Shown: one piece after another, positions 24,536-41,767 of the stretch
Numbering within the stretch: the stretch's first letter is position 1
Layout: each line of letters opens with the position of its first letter
Made by a program: the position numbers and the translations under genes
The notes under the pieces: model-generated
What the model was told of the DNA's origin: nothing
The model's database searches: none
Seen by the model: the letters and a program-made list of their open reading frames with translations, nothing else
Assembly: GCA_000697475.1 (NCBI GenBank)
Contig: JNEU01000777.1
Location: 222,427-286,426 of the forward strand
DNA: 64,000 nucleotides
DNA from: Lichtheimia corymbifera B2541
Taxonomy: Eukaryota; Mucoromycota; Mucoromycetes; Mucorales; Lichtheimiaceae
Direction: 5' to 3'

Positions 24536-27210
24536 CCTAGGCGATTTGTATCATCTTCATCTCCTCGATGGATCGGAGAAAGCCCGCTGAACGGCCACAG
24601 AGTTCTTCGTTTGAACAATGGCTATAGGACAGCTCATTCAGAGCGAGAGTGGGAGCATGGAAGTCGATGGGATATTCGTAATCCTGTAAGTCCAACGCGT
24701 CAACTAGTTCTTGCGAATATCATCATGGTATCCAAAGTCTGTTGCTGCTGCTGCTGCATTGGCATGGCTTCGTGAAAAGTGCCATGTATCAATCACATCA
24801 TTGTGTATCCATGTATAGTATCGCGTTGTCGTCGTCAAGTGTACAAGATGAGTTGACCATTGTAAATAAAAACGCCGTTTGTTGACTTGACCGCTTGAGT
24901 TGCCATCGTCTTCAAGCTTGCATGTTAACAATTCAGAGGAAAGAGTAGCGTAAAATTGAGCATGGCAGTAAAGTGATTGCAGTGTTGGAAGGTGCGATCG
25001 TGTATAAAAGAAAGTGAAGCAAGATGATTTCCCTGCCCCTGATATTAAAATTTGTCTACAATGCACTGCACTCAATCAACCACTCACTCACGCACACCCG
25101 AACACACTGCCATCATCACGCAAAGCAAAAGGTGTTATTTTACGTCATATGATCCAACAACAATCAACATCAGAGTTATTGGGTTGCTATAATGGCTAAA
25201 AGACTGTGCACACGACGGCCTTCTTGTGTCGTACGGAAATACGCGGTTGGATTGATGATGAAGAGGCAGCAGCTACATAATTTTATTACAACGTTGGTGA
25301 CAAACATGTACACCTTCTCAATATACGTACATAAGAGCCCATCTTGTGAATGCTGTTCCGATCGCTTTCATCTACATGAATCACATAATGTTGTTAACAA
25401 GAGGTATTCTTATCATCAAAGCACTACTTACCATTTTCTTTTATCCAATCCACTGGCTCTGAAGTGTCTGAAGGGTGATCGTGCTGCATCATATCCAATA
25501 AGAATCATGTTACTTGACCACACACGACTATGGTACACACCTGCTCTCGGCTCGTTTAATAGCGTTATCTTCTCTTCGTCACCAAGGTCAGGATCGCGAC
25601 AGGATTCTGATTTTTATAGACCCTTTCCCAATGTTCTCCCCAAAATCCCCAGAGAGAATCATGGTGCCTTGAAGAAGCGTACATGTCTAACAAGAGCACG
25701 TAAACATGTGGTCCTGATTATCATCCAAGAACAAAGACTTGTTACCAGTTCTCGCTGGAGCTTTGACTCCTTGTTCATGCACGCCGTTCGATGTTGTTTG
25801 TAATTGTCAAAACGACCACACCACGGTTCCTTCAGGCAGTTGTTATTATAGGTCAGGGTGGCCCTTGCTGGAATGTCATATAAGGTCATTGTCACTCCTT
25901 CCCGGAGTGTGCCCTTCTAAGCATGGGTTTACGCATACTTGATCGACAACGACCAGCAATGGATCTTCGTCCAGCCATTTAGATTGCTGCAAATTTCTCT
26001 CCTACTACATGAAAAGGCTCAGCTTTTTCATTCATGTAAAAACTATGATCCATACATACATACATGCCGTGGAAACAATCCATTTTCCAACATTGTTAGC
26101 CGAGCATATAAGCTTGCTTCACTGTGTCGACGATGGAAACGACGTGCGTTGTGTCATGCTCCACCTGCTTCTCCTGCACCACAATCATCAACTCTGGCTG
26201 TTGTTCGATTGACCAAATCTTCTTTCATCGCCTACAGAAACACATCACGGTTTTGAGGAACACTTGAAATGGCTGCTTCATATGCACTCACGGCTGATGA
26301 GACAAGCAGAAGCGCGTCACATGACCTGCGATGTGAAAACCGTAGTCTCCGCCTGTCTCCAACAGCAGCAAATGACATCGCCACTGCACACAACCTTGCT
26401 TGCGATCTAGGAGAACGATATATGGGCACCTCCGATTCATCAGCTCGACCACTTCAACGACTTAGGTAACTTTAAAGCAAATGCATATCTACATCAAAAG
26501 ATTATATGAGCATAAGCTCCACGAAGCAAGATAACTAGTTTTTACCCCCAATAAAAAGAGCTAACTATCACAATGACAACAATGACAACGAAAGTAGGAT
26601 ACAACAATGAAGCACTAAAGGCCACCACAAATATTAGTACATACATAGGTTACTCACAAAAAGACCTTCCATCATGGTACTCACATCAGCTTGGTTTTTG
26701 AAGGTGCCAATAATACAGTAATCAAAGAGTTATGTATAAGATGAAGAAAGAGGTGGGTGGCGACAACATTCATCTTTATTTGTCCATGGTGAGTGTGGGT
26801 ATTTCCGTGATCACAAAATAGGAGGGAATGTTGATAAATTGAATGTTGGGAACAGTGACGAGCTGATAGATTGTTGGGGCATCGTACGTTGGCTGAAAAG
26901 AACACGAAGAGGCTACAAGACGGCTTGGATCACGACACACGCAAATATGGTAACCAATTACAGCAGATCCCCAAACATGAATCAAGGAGCCGTGGCTAGT
27001 CCAATGCAATATCATAATGCTCCAGTGACCCATTTGCCTCAAAACTTCTTGTCCATCCATGCTAATAAAATCCCTTATGTATATAAAATACGTGTTTGCC
27101 CAACTCCCTCAACAACTATGCATATTGGGAACTATATGAATGACTGGAAGATAAGCCTTTAATCATCCTACTACAGTAGTTGCAACTATCGAATCCTTGT
27201 CTGCTATATC
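24536..27210. other. Gene-poor region, possible relics
   Basis: About 2.7 kb. There are open frames on both strands, the longest 203 codons at 25,192-25,803 (+). Their composition (many Cys/His/Ser, overlapping open frames on both strands) looks like chance. A minus-strand frame at 24,704-25,075 could be an upstream exon of the preceding hypothetical gene. I see no transposase, repeat boundary or RNA that I can support. Confidence 0.4.
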
Positions 27211-32269
<5,059 letters not shown>

Positions 32270-32612
32270 GATAGCAGCAGAGTAATGGCAATGATGGCGG
32301 GATAAAGGCAAAAGAAAAGAACAAGGAGGTGTGTTCTTGCTGGTATATAAGAGCCATTGTAGTGGCGCAGCATCCTTGTCTCCAACATCTCTGTATTGGT
32401 CGAAAACGGGAGAAATGCCCTAAACAAGTAACCCAATTGCCGCAGCAACAGCTTGTAACCCAATCTCTGGATCCATCAATGAACACACGAGAAGCAAATT
32501 GTAGGTAGTAAAAGGAGTTCTGGATTAATCGTATTAACCATTAAAGTAGAAGTATATTCAATAATACATAATAACGTGTGTGTTGGGGAATTACAAGAAT
32601 CATAGGGTGCTT
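32270..32612. other. Short intergenic region
   Basis: Promoter side of the ABC-C gene and 3' flank of the FucP-like gene; both lie on the minus strand. No other gene seen. Confidence 0.5.
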
Positions 32613-34345
32613 TCATTTGACTTCTTGCGGTGTATCTTGGATAGAGACTCGTTCTTGTTGTTCCTCCACCACTGAGGGTTTCTCCGCACTATTGCTTGTG
32701 GTTTCCTTTTCAGGGTCGATATCTGCAGGATCTTCCTTGACATATCTGATCCATTTGTGAACCCACATGCCATACACAAATTCCATGACAAATCCAATAA
32801 GAGGCAAGATAAAGGAAAGATGAATGCTTCGATGATCCTTGAGTAATGCCATAAGAGGAGGGAATAGAGCACCTCCAGCGACGCCCATAATGACTACAAC
32901 ATAAAATGGGATGATGTCAGTATATACAGGTGGTGGTGTCATATGTCGTACCGATTGGAGCACCATATTTGTAATTGCGGCCGAGATCCCTGGTAGCCAA
33001 TGAAAAGTTGGTGGGGAACATGATACTTTCAAAGAATAAGATCACAAGCAGAGTATAAGTGGCCTGTGGAGTGTCGACGGCAATGGCGCAGATGGTGGAT
33101 ACAATGGCTGCAAAAGAAAAAAAGACGAGTATATGGGCTGGTTTGAACCATCGCATGAATCCTGCACCCACAAATCGACCAATGGTGAAGCACATTTGTG
33201 CCAATGCCAATAGCTCTGAGGCAAACTTGTTCTCGTATCCGCCTACGATGGTTGCATAATACATAAACATGGATGCAATGCCGACTTGGTTGCCAGTGTA
33301 AACGAATTGGGTGATAGCACCGAACCACAAGTGAGGAGATAGCATTGATGCCCGTTGCACAGTTTCGCCTGTTGCATCCGCTTCCGCTGCCATTTGAGCT
33401 TCTTCATCAAATTCTGGAATGCGAGCAAAGCAAAAGATAATCGCAATAACAAAGACAGCTACAACGTCATGTGTGAGTGTGTGTGTGTGTGTGGTCAATC
33501 TTCGTGTCATGTTACACGCTTACCACATCCCACGCCAACATAAGTCCATTTGACTGAATCAAGGTTGCCTGTCTCCTCGTCGTTACCGCCAAAGAAAGCA
33601 TACGCTGCAATAACAGGCGAAATGGTTGTGCCAATGCCGTTGAAGCCTTGAGAGATATTGATACGCAAGGCAGCCCATCGCCGTGATCCGATAATGTTAA
33701 TGTACGTGTTGGCACCTGGATTGGGGGGGAGGGACAATGACACGATTAGAAAGAGGTCTCTGACAAACGCGCGACAAGGATAGACATACAGTTTTCAAGC
33801 ATTGCCAGACCACATGCGATTGTGAAAAGGGAGCCTACGAAGCCTCCATACACTCGGTTGGTTGCAGACGGGTAGAAGCATAAAGCGCCCAAGACATAAA
33901 GAAGAAGACCCAAAATGATTGTCTTTTTGTAGCCAATCCGCTTCAAAATCATTCCTGCACTATGTACAGCATCATGGGATCAGATCACAAGGCTTATCAA
34001 ATAGGAGTAGCCAACCCTCTTGCCTTACATTGGACTTGTCACAAAGTACGCACCAAAGTAGGCCACCTGCATATATGTCGTTTCCGTCGTTGCTATGGAT
34101 ACATACCAAGCGGTTAACCCATCATCCTCTTGTATTTTTGATACACACTTACTGATGCCCAGCACATCTTGGAAATGTTTATTGAGCGTATCTAGTAATC
34201 CGTAGCTAAAACCCCATAGAAAGAACAAGGTGGTAACCAAGGCACCAGGAATAAAGTAACTTTCTTTGCTTTCTTCATCTTCAACTGTTTTCGGTGGCAC
34301 AATGTGTACTAGGATCTTCTCCTCCCATGCTTGTTTAATACCCAT
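32613..34345 (-). CDS. MFS sugar transporter, FucP / glucose-galactose permease type
   Basis: Predicted H+-coupled sugar uptake permease of the plasma membrane. Six exons: 34345-34153, 34092-34029, 33959-33790, 33715-33524, 33458-32952 and 32893-32613, giving 1407 nt, or 468 aa, with about 12 hydrophobic segments. Family signals: TLFFLWGFSYGLLDTLNKHF (first helix and loop), VAYFGAYF in TM2, a KRIGYKKTIILGL loop and a LENCANTYINIIG segment comparable to the LETAANPYI motif of FucP/GlcP, rebuilt across intron 3. Then follow FNGIGTTISPVIAA and GAGFMRWFKPAHIL in the second half. The C-terminus is a charged cytosolic tail. Specificity (fucose, glucose or galactose) cannot be told from sequence. 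It lies directly downstream of no other gene on its strand except the ABC-C pump 343 bp away; co-regulation is not shown. Confidence 0.9.
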
Positions 34346-34769
34346 CTTGATCCAACAAAAGAGAAGCACCAGTGTGAAGGAAGAAAAGAAAAGCTGAAAA
34401 TGCTTTTATGCGTGTGAAGAAAACGTTGTTCCGGTACCCCATTTTTGTTCTGTATGTGAACAAAAAGTAAGAGAAGCATATGACTTACAAGGTGACTTGA
34501 TATGGAAAAAGTACACAACAACTACTGCATATCACACCATCCTTGTCAAATCGACATTGATACTTGTAGAATAAAAGATCATCATAGTCACCATTGGCCT
34601 TTTTGATCGGCTCGGCAAGTCATCCGTGAATGGTACCTGAACCTTATATATAGTACATGATCCAGTTGCATAAACGTCCGTAGCATGGATGTACGATCAG
34701 CGAAGTTTATGTCAATCTCGGCAATTTCATCGGGAAGTTTTTCGCTGCGACATACGTGGGTAATATAAG

Positions 34770-34805
<36 letters not shown>

Positions 34806-35719
34806 GATCACGCGACTAATAAGGGTGGGAGGCGTACTCACGGTGACTGATTACATAACTCTTGTGCTTACCATAATAATCACATCATTCGTTGATCGCG
34901 TTTTTCTTTATTAGGCACACTCATCAAGGCTGGATGTCACTCGTCAGATTAGCTGTGTTTGTTCAAGGGAAAATGTAAATGAGATTATTATACGTGTCTA
35001 ATCACTTTGGGACGCTTGATAATAGAGTTACGACCTTGCCCTGCTTACCATCACAGCTCTTCTTCATTATTGCGTGACATATAGGCAGACCAAATAGGAG
35101 ACGAGGGTTCACAGGGTCCATCATCAATTGCGTCCACGCCATGAAAACATGATGAGATGTCCCATTATTACAACCTATTTGTGTAATACAATATACCCTA
35201 TATTATCAATAGCTCATGCACTTTGGCTTGGATCGTTCCACATGTGTGATCTTTGTTGAATGTGGATGATTAATCCATCATCGGTATTTTGCCAAGCAGC
35301 AGGTACTGGTGATGCAACGCTAGCCATCAAGACGGTAGCCCTGACAAAACAAACAAGTTCAATCGCATTCTTCTAAGGCCAACGCATAGGTGGACTTGAG
35401 CACAGCCCACCATTGGATGTTGAGGCAGCACGTGACTTTGGCATGAAGATGTTTTATTACATTTGATATAAAACTTGAGTCGCTGGTATCATTAACAATG
35501 CAGCAACTCCTTACGGCGATAGCTGTCATTTGATGGACGGCAGCTTCTGTCAAGAGAACAATAGCCGGAAGGATCCGATCCGAGCCAACCCAAAGAATGA
35601 CCTGAGGACAAAAAAGGAAATGTGTTTTGCTTGCATCTTTTGTTCATGCTGTTATTGGCTTTACCTTTCACAGATTTCATTTCCTGGATCCTTTTTCTCT
35701 TCTCAGTGTATAATTATCA
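34346..35719. other. Intergenic, divergent promoters, with microsatellite
   Basis: This separates the FucP-like gene (-) from the four-TM protein gene (+). It holds the long (TG)n tract at 34,770-34,803. I see no supported gene; frames near 35,360-35,680 on the minus strand overlap others and lack motifs. Confidence 0.45.
34770..34803. repeat. (TG)n dinucleotide microsatellite
   Basis: About 17 uninterrupted TG units upstream of the FucP-like gene. It is the longest pure dinucleotide tract in the window. Confidence 0.95.
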
Positions 35720-36819
35720 ATGTATGCATACCCCGATTTCGAAGTACGAGAGGAAGCCTATCATGCTACGCATTCTTTCACAAGGAAATTTTGCGGATGC
35801 ATGTCCTTACGAGGAGGATGTGCAATGGCCTGTGCCCTCTGGATAGTAAGTAAATGTAATGATCCTTTGATACAAAAGGTGCTCATTGTATATGCTTCTT
35901 TCAAGGGACTTCATTTATATTGTGCTATCCTCGCATTTCGATACAGCAACCGTAAGAGTGAAATATGCAAACAGCAGCAACCCAATATGGGAGATGACTC
36001 ATTGTACTATAACAACGTAGCCGTTTTCTCATATTTAAACGTCTATGCATTGATGGTGTTTGGCGGTGTATGTTGCGCCTTTGTCGTTGTGGCAATATTC
36101 AACCTTTTCTCTCTTTTTGTGGTACGACCCAGCTTTCGCTACGATGTGTATTAGACAATGACTCATTTCAAGATATGGTTTAGGAATCAGCGATCCTCTT
36201 AAGGCTTGGTCATCGCATCACTTGGGTTATCGTTGTTGCATTCTTAATCGACTATTTTGGAACAATCATTGTCTTTAGCATTGAAGAATCATCCTATTCT
36301 TCATGGTGTGTCCAATCAGCACAAGGTCGACTCTCTAACAGCACAGGATCGCCATCCGATCCATTAGTATACAATTGCCACAAGCTATGGGAAGATGAAC
36401 TCAAGCTTTCTATTGCCATATACATCGTGATGTTCATTTGCTATGTAAGTCCCTTCATCCATGAATGATCATCCAGTAATATTTACGTGTAATACATTGC
36501 ATAGCTTTATTGGGCTACATGTCTTTGGTCCTTTTCACAAAAGATCTTTGCTGTTCAACGAGATGCAGCGACGATCTATAATCGAGGGGCACCACCACCA
36601 GCGCCAGCGCCAGTTCCCCCACCCCCACCACCCCCACCTATGACTGGTGTAATGAATATGAAACCTAACATCACAGTCCTTGATGATGGACATCTTCCAG
36701 GAGAGCCATCATCCATAGCTGCTGCAACATCACAACAACAAGAATACGTCGATGATGGTCAAAAGAGTGCTGCACAACACGCACGGATCCTCTTTGGAAA
36801 GCTCAAATCTCTCTTTTAA
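35720..36819 (+). CDS. Putative four-TM membrane protein with polyproline tail
   Basis: I cannot name a family with certainty. Three exons: 35720-36121, 36184-36444 and 36505-36819, giving 978 nt, or 325 aa. The N-terminus has a Cys cluster (RKFCGCMSLRGGCAMACALW) leading into the first hydrophobic helix. Further helices lie near VYALMVFGGVCCAFVVVAIF, WVIVVAFLIDYFGTIIVF and IAIYIVMFICYLYWATCLW. The loop between helices 3 and 4 has two Cys and N-S-T sequons, so it is probably extracytosolic. The tail has APPPAPAPVPPPPPPPP, a possible SH3/WW or profilin ligand. Fungal membrane proteins with a CGC-type N-terminus and four helices are common and mostly uncharacterised. A GTAAGT...CAAAAG stretch of 33 nt inside exon 1 is in frame and was kept as coding. 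Confidence 0.65.
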
Positions 36820-36925
36820 CGTACATGTAATTCCCTGCCCCATCCTCATTGTTTGACGTCTCTACGATCTGTATTGTATTACTGTCTTCTTTTTGTGTCT
36901 ATAAGGTATACAATTAAACGTTTAT

Positions 36926-37310
36926 CTACAGTGTACTTGGCATGTCGTCGCCTGAAGGTGTTGATGCGAAGCTGCTGAATGATGCTGGTTCCGTATCCTT
37001 GTCCTTTTCTTCCATCTTTTTGGCCAACAACCGCTGAATCTCGCCATATTTGAATACACACCGATCGATGCACACCATTTCGCCTTTGTTGAGATCGGGT
37101 TCATGATAGTGGGTTGGGATGCATTTCACGCGGCACTGCTCAATGATCCTACACAGCACGTCAGATTTCCACTGTTCCAGTCGATCAACAGTTGTCATTA
37201 GCTTAGTACCTTTTGTAAAGCTCAATAAACTGGTCATATTCTTGTTCTGCTTGGACCAGCTTGTTTTGGTCGATCATATAGTTTTGTGCATAACTGCCAC
37301 TCCAGCTCAT
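36926..37310 (-). CDS. TIM10: Mitochondrial intermembrane-space chaperone Tim10
   Basis: Small TIM that, with Tim9, ferries hydrophobic precursors across the intermembrane space. Two exons: 37310-37210 and 37148-36926, giving 324 nt, or 107 aa. The twin CX3C motif is clear: CRVKC and CIDRC, 16 residues apart, with HYHEPDLNKGEMVCIDRCV matching Tim10 rather than Tim9, Tim8 or Tim13. Length is slightly above the usual ~90 because of a Ser/Thr/Asp C-terminal tail (PASFSSFASTPSGDDMPS). The start MSWSGSYAQNYM opens directly after a CA-rich leader. It converges with the four-TM gene, with stop codons 106 bp apart. Confidence 0.92.
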
Positions 37311-38035
37311 GGTTGATATGTGCGTGTGTGTGTGTTGTTGTTTGAAAAGGAAACAGCGGTATCGGGATTCCTCCGCCTTAACCCATTGCTGTCAATAGAT
37401 ACCCAGCCTAATTAGGTACATTGGATGGTAGCCATGGTTTCAGCCAACACGAAAACAGTGCACATTGTCTTCATTATAATGACTAACACCCCATATTGAA
37501 TCCTTGGGCAATAAAGATATATACATTAACGTTTGGAATGGGATCGTCTTTAAGAAGTGCCTTTCTTTAATGAGATGTTTGCATGACACCACATATAATA
37601 ACCCATTCGTTGATTGCCATGTTACATCATAAAAGGTACTCGTTTCGTTTAATACAGCATGATATAATTGGAAACAGTGTATGCATGCAGTAGGTACTCT
37701 AATCTGGTTTCCTTGAGAGAGTCCTGAGATTAGGAGTAATCACGCATAGATCTCATCCCACACATAAGAGAAATACACATCCCCAATGTCCAAAGAGAAA
37801 AAGCATCACGTATTAATAGGAGATCAGCAGAAGAATATATACATGACAAGAATGATGGAAAGAATAAAAGCAAGTGTTGATGCATCTACTAAAATGGGGA
37901 AAAAGTGGAAGATGTGGAATATATGAATTGCTGTAGAGGTGGAAGGGGGGAGGGGAATAAAGAATGAAGTATGTGGAGCGTGTAATAGTAGGGATGAATT
38001 GTCTTCGCTTGCATATATCTTGTGTAGGTGCGTTA
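37311..38035. other. Intergenic
   Basis: Promoter of Tim10 and 3' flank of the cyclin gene (-). AT-rich; no supported gene. Confidence 0.5.
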
Positions 38036-39054
38036 CTATGCAATATAGGGTATCCAGTCGCGTTGCAAAAGCGTGTCGAAATGCCGAACCGTTCTTTCCT
38101 CCTCATCATCGTCATCGTTATTATCCTCGCCGTCGTCGTCCTCATCATCATCCTCATCCTCTTCTACCAAATCTTCCTTTCCTTGTTCAATTCTTTTCTG
38201 GTCACCGCCTATAGTTGAAGGTGTCGAAGCTGCTGCAGCTGCGGCTTCAGCAATAACCGTGCTACTCCTCCGCCGTTTACCCGTACGTTTAGTATACCGA
38301 TATACTGGTTTTGATGCCGACGATGTTGATGATGCGGTTGTATTGGTTGTTGTTGTATCAGTCGATGTATTGTTGTTGCTATCCTTCATGGCATTGTTGT
38401 CATTGCTACCGATATCATCCGTTGCATTATCATCCAAACTCCTCAATCGCTCATAACAAGGATGTTGTTGTATCAAGTTTGCATAGTATTGCTGTAATAT
38501 AGCTCCAGAGCTTGCCAAGTTCCAATCAATGAGCCTCAAAAACTCGAGTTCCAATGCATTAAGTTCTTGTGTCGATATGCCTCCCACCTTGGCATAATGG
38601 GAATTGGTGCAGTAAGCATCACAAAGCGACTTGGAGGACACCGTTACCGCCGTTATCAAGAATCGATGTACGGTGAGGGATGATATAGTGAACTGGGGGT
38701 GTAGCTCACATACCCGATCGATATAGATGAGTAGAATCAAGAGACACGCTTTTTCGACTGAAGCATACTTGACGATTCGTCGCAAATAGTCGTGCAAAGA
38801 TATGTTGGGTGGTGTTCGTGAATGGAAGCGCGTAATGTTGCTCGGTGTCAGAGGGATAAGGTCGTTGTGGGTAATGAGCCGGCTCAGCATGTCCGCTGTA
38901 AAGAAGTAGTAGGTGAGCTCGCCACCCTCTTGAGGAAGCTGACAAGGGATCTCTTACCAATCATATGAGTCAAGTAATTAATATCTATAGCATAAAAGTA
39001 TTCCGGCACTTGAATGACCTTGGGAATGGCCGTCTCTGTCGATTCTGTGGCCAT
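38036..39054 (-). CDS. Pho80-like (PCL/U-type) cyclin
   Basis: Predicted regulatory subunit of a Pho85-type cyclin-dependent kinase. Two exons: 39054-38958 and 38895-38036, giving 957 nt, or 318 aa. The cyclin box lies at about residues 30-160: NITRFHSRTPPNISLHDYL, RIVKYASVEKACLLILLIYI, FTISSLTVHRFLITAVTVSS, HYAKVGGISTQELNALELEF and FLRLIDWNL, all standard for the Pho80 group. The rest is low in complexity: Thr/Asn/Ser-rich, a basic KRTGKRRRSS, and a long acidic Asp/Glu run near the C-terminus. The downstream ATG (MATESTETAIPK) was chosen because an acceptor-like TTTTAG interrupts the upstream extension. In yeast, Pho80-Pho85 signals phosphate status; that role here is inference. Confidence 0.88.
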
Positions 39055-39816
39055 GACATTGATCACGAAAGCGTTGTTGTGTTTCTTTCTTGACCGAACC
39101 GCGGGTTTGTCGCTAAAAGGGCGGAAAGAAAGCAAAAGGTATCGTTTCTACTCAGTCACACTTCTTCTGGCAAATGGGATGTGGGTTTTCTATTCCCCCA
39201 TCCCTTCAACGTATCCTTCACCTCCAGTAAGCTTGGACGAGCATTGAAGCCTGTATTTTTTTTAACGTTCAACTATTCAAAGGGAAAAGGCAACAGGTAA
39301 ATCCTTTTTCTGACATGGGAACGAATGACAGCAATAACAACAACAGGAGAGATGTGTACATAATGCATTCAACCAGTGATCAACAGGGATGTGGGTCTCG
39401 TGCAAGCATCCAACAAGACGATTGGCTTCAAACTTTCCGAAACGCCATGCTTGCTTTGCATTTGATCTGGTCATTCATGGTGGTGTCATTCATGCATTTT
39501 ACCACAATGGAGGCGCTAGTTGTACTATTGAGTCAGATAAAGTCGTACATGTATTGAAAAAGAAAATGTCCAGAACATGGGATCATAAATCATTGTTGAA
39601 TTTACCGGCTGCAAATGAATATGCAATACGGTATAAGATATCATTTTACTGATAAGATAAATGAGAAATGAAAAAACACATTGGCCAAGAATGGTTCTAC
39701 TATGACAAACCACGCTATGTAATCGTCTACTGCTAATCCTGCTGTTCAGTTTTTATAGCTCGCCCTGCTCCTTCTTGACCGATGTGTGGCTCTGCCCTGG
39801 CAGGCTCTGCCCACTC
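39055..39816. other. Intergenic
   Basis: Promoter of the cyclin gene (-) and 3' flank of eRF1 (-). A frame at 39,315-39,557 (+) has no supporting features. Nothing else seen. Confidence 0.45.
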
Positions 39817-41336
39817 CTATTCATCATCAGAAAGGAATTCGTCCGATTCATAGTTGAGCTGCTCAAAGTTGACTTGGTATCTGTATGATATCCCATCGTC
39901 AGCTAAACCTTTTTACACTCATTGGATTCAATTCCTTGTTTACCTTAGAATACCGCCAATACCACCAAATCCTTTGACAAACTGGGAACCTTCCTGTGAT
40001 CGATTGGTGATAAACTCGAGAGAAGTACCAAAGTTCTTGTAGTTTTCAGCAAACCACTCAAGCAAGGGTTGAACTTCCACAACATCCATTTCAGCATTGG
40101 GGGCTGCCTCAGGAGAAGTATCCTTGATGAAAGCACGATCCTTCTCTTCTTGCTTGGTAGGATGATACACGATCTCGTCACCAGCTACATTCTTGAGGAC
40201 ATAACGATTGAGCTCCAGGCCTTCATAAACAATCAAGTTTTCAACGGCACCCAATTCAAGCGCTTTCAAGGTATCATCCACACCAAAGCAGTACTTGCCA
40301 CTGTCCTGAGAGATCTCATTGAAATAGGTCTGGATGAGCTTCTTTTCTTGGATGAATTTGACGTTTGAAAGCGACTCCGCAGAGAGTTCAATGGCTTGGT
40401 TGAAACCATTTTCACCACCATAGGATACATCCACCACCTTGACAATCTTGGCCTGCAAACGTTGATCAAACATATCCGATTGAGAGAGCTCAGTCTTGAA
40501 ATCAGCTGAACCAGCCAAGACGAGACCCGCCACATTGACCTTATCATTGGAGATAAAGAATTGCACAGCCAATTCGGCCACCTTGCGAACGTAGTTGTGG
40601 CGTTTTTCTTCACGCAAACGAGCGAAACGAAGAGCGGATTGACCACCACGACCGTGCTTTTTGGGAAGATCGACTTGCATCTTGTGGATCACATCACGCG
40701 TGTTGCCGGAGAGCGTACCAAACAATGAACCGTTACCATCCATGATAATGAAACCAAACTTGGCATCATCCTCCAAGAGACTTTGCAACGCCTCGGTGTG
40801 GAACTTGTTGTCGCACAGGTACAACGACGTGTTGATGGGCTTGTGAGGCTCAAAATCAATGTTGACCTTTTTCTCCTTTCCTTCCTCGGTGACAATTGTT
40901 CCGCAGTAAACCACCAGACCATTGGGAGGAACCTTGGTATACAACTTGAGACGTTGTTGTGTCGACGTAATGGCAGAAAGCACTGAAAGACGATTCACAC
41001 GCGACTTGATATTGGATGCTGTACCATATTCATCAGCAAGCATCTTGCCAACACGAGAAACTTGATCCTTGGGTGCTGCAAAAAGAGAGATATATATCAA
41101 TCTCATGATCCTTTTAACCCTCCCTGAATACTTACGAATGATAAGAGAGATCATGGATGTGCCATTACTACATGTAAGCATAAGCATAAGTGTCCATTTA
41201 CATCCCCGTTTCTCGGCCACTACCATATAGACACTCACCCTCTGGCGGCCTCCAAACTCCTGATCAGCTTTTTCATCTTCCACATTTCGACCTGTTGGTC
41301 ACTTCCATCGGATCCCTGCGTATGTGAAGTCGCCAT
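39817..41336 (-). CDS. SUP45: Eukaryotic peptide chain release factor 1 (eRF1)
   Basis: Recognises all three stop codons and triggers peptide release with eRF3. Four exons: 41336-41239, 41167-41136 (32 nt), 41075-39944 and 39880-39817, giving 1326 nt, or 441 aa, close to yeast (437). Stop-codon recognition motifs are intact: the GTS loop in [16 protein letters not shown], and YLCDNKF (YxCxxxF). The catalytic GGQ is in [17 protein letters not shown]. The C-terminal domain ends in an acidic EFLSDDE tail that contacts eRF3. Intact NIKS and YxCxxxF agree with the standard genetic code used by every gene here. High use of C-ending codons fits strong expression. Confidence 0.96.
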
Positions 41337-41767
41337 GCTGCTATATACTGACGATACCAATGAGCCTGATTGCCACCCAAAGAGAAAAACGTCACTTACC
41401 TTCTCACACAAGAAAAAAAGGAGAAAGAAAAGAAAGCGTAAACTAACCCTATTCAACTCAGAAATGGTGCTAAAATCATGCAACCACGGCAATTCTACCA
41501 CGTCCTTCGTCATCGCCCCTGAACCGATCCACTTGCATCTTGGATGAGCATTGGCTAATGTAGACTTGTATATATCTCTTATACACCATGGATAATAAAT
41601 GATCGATAATGCTTTTATGTTTCTCTCCTCCTCTTCCTCCAGTTGTAATGGCTATATATGGGTTTGCAGAAAATGTCACCAGGGTGGCAAGGTGATGGAG
41701 CTCAAACCTTCTTTTTCCTTGTCACACCTGCTTTATTGATATATTGTATATTTTTCAATTGTCACTA

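Noticed and set aside
25192..25803. 203-codon open frame on the plus strand
   Set aside because: No domain, odd composition, no promoter or splice support, and competing open frames on the other strand; treated as chance.
35849..35881. GTAAGT...AAAAG segment of 33 nt inside the four-TM gene
   Set aside because: Too short for an intron here (others are about 50 nt or more) and in frame, so kept as coding.
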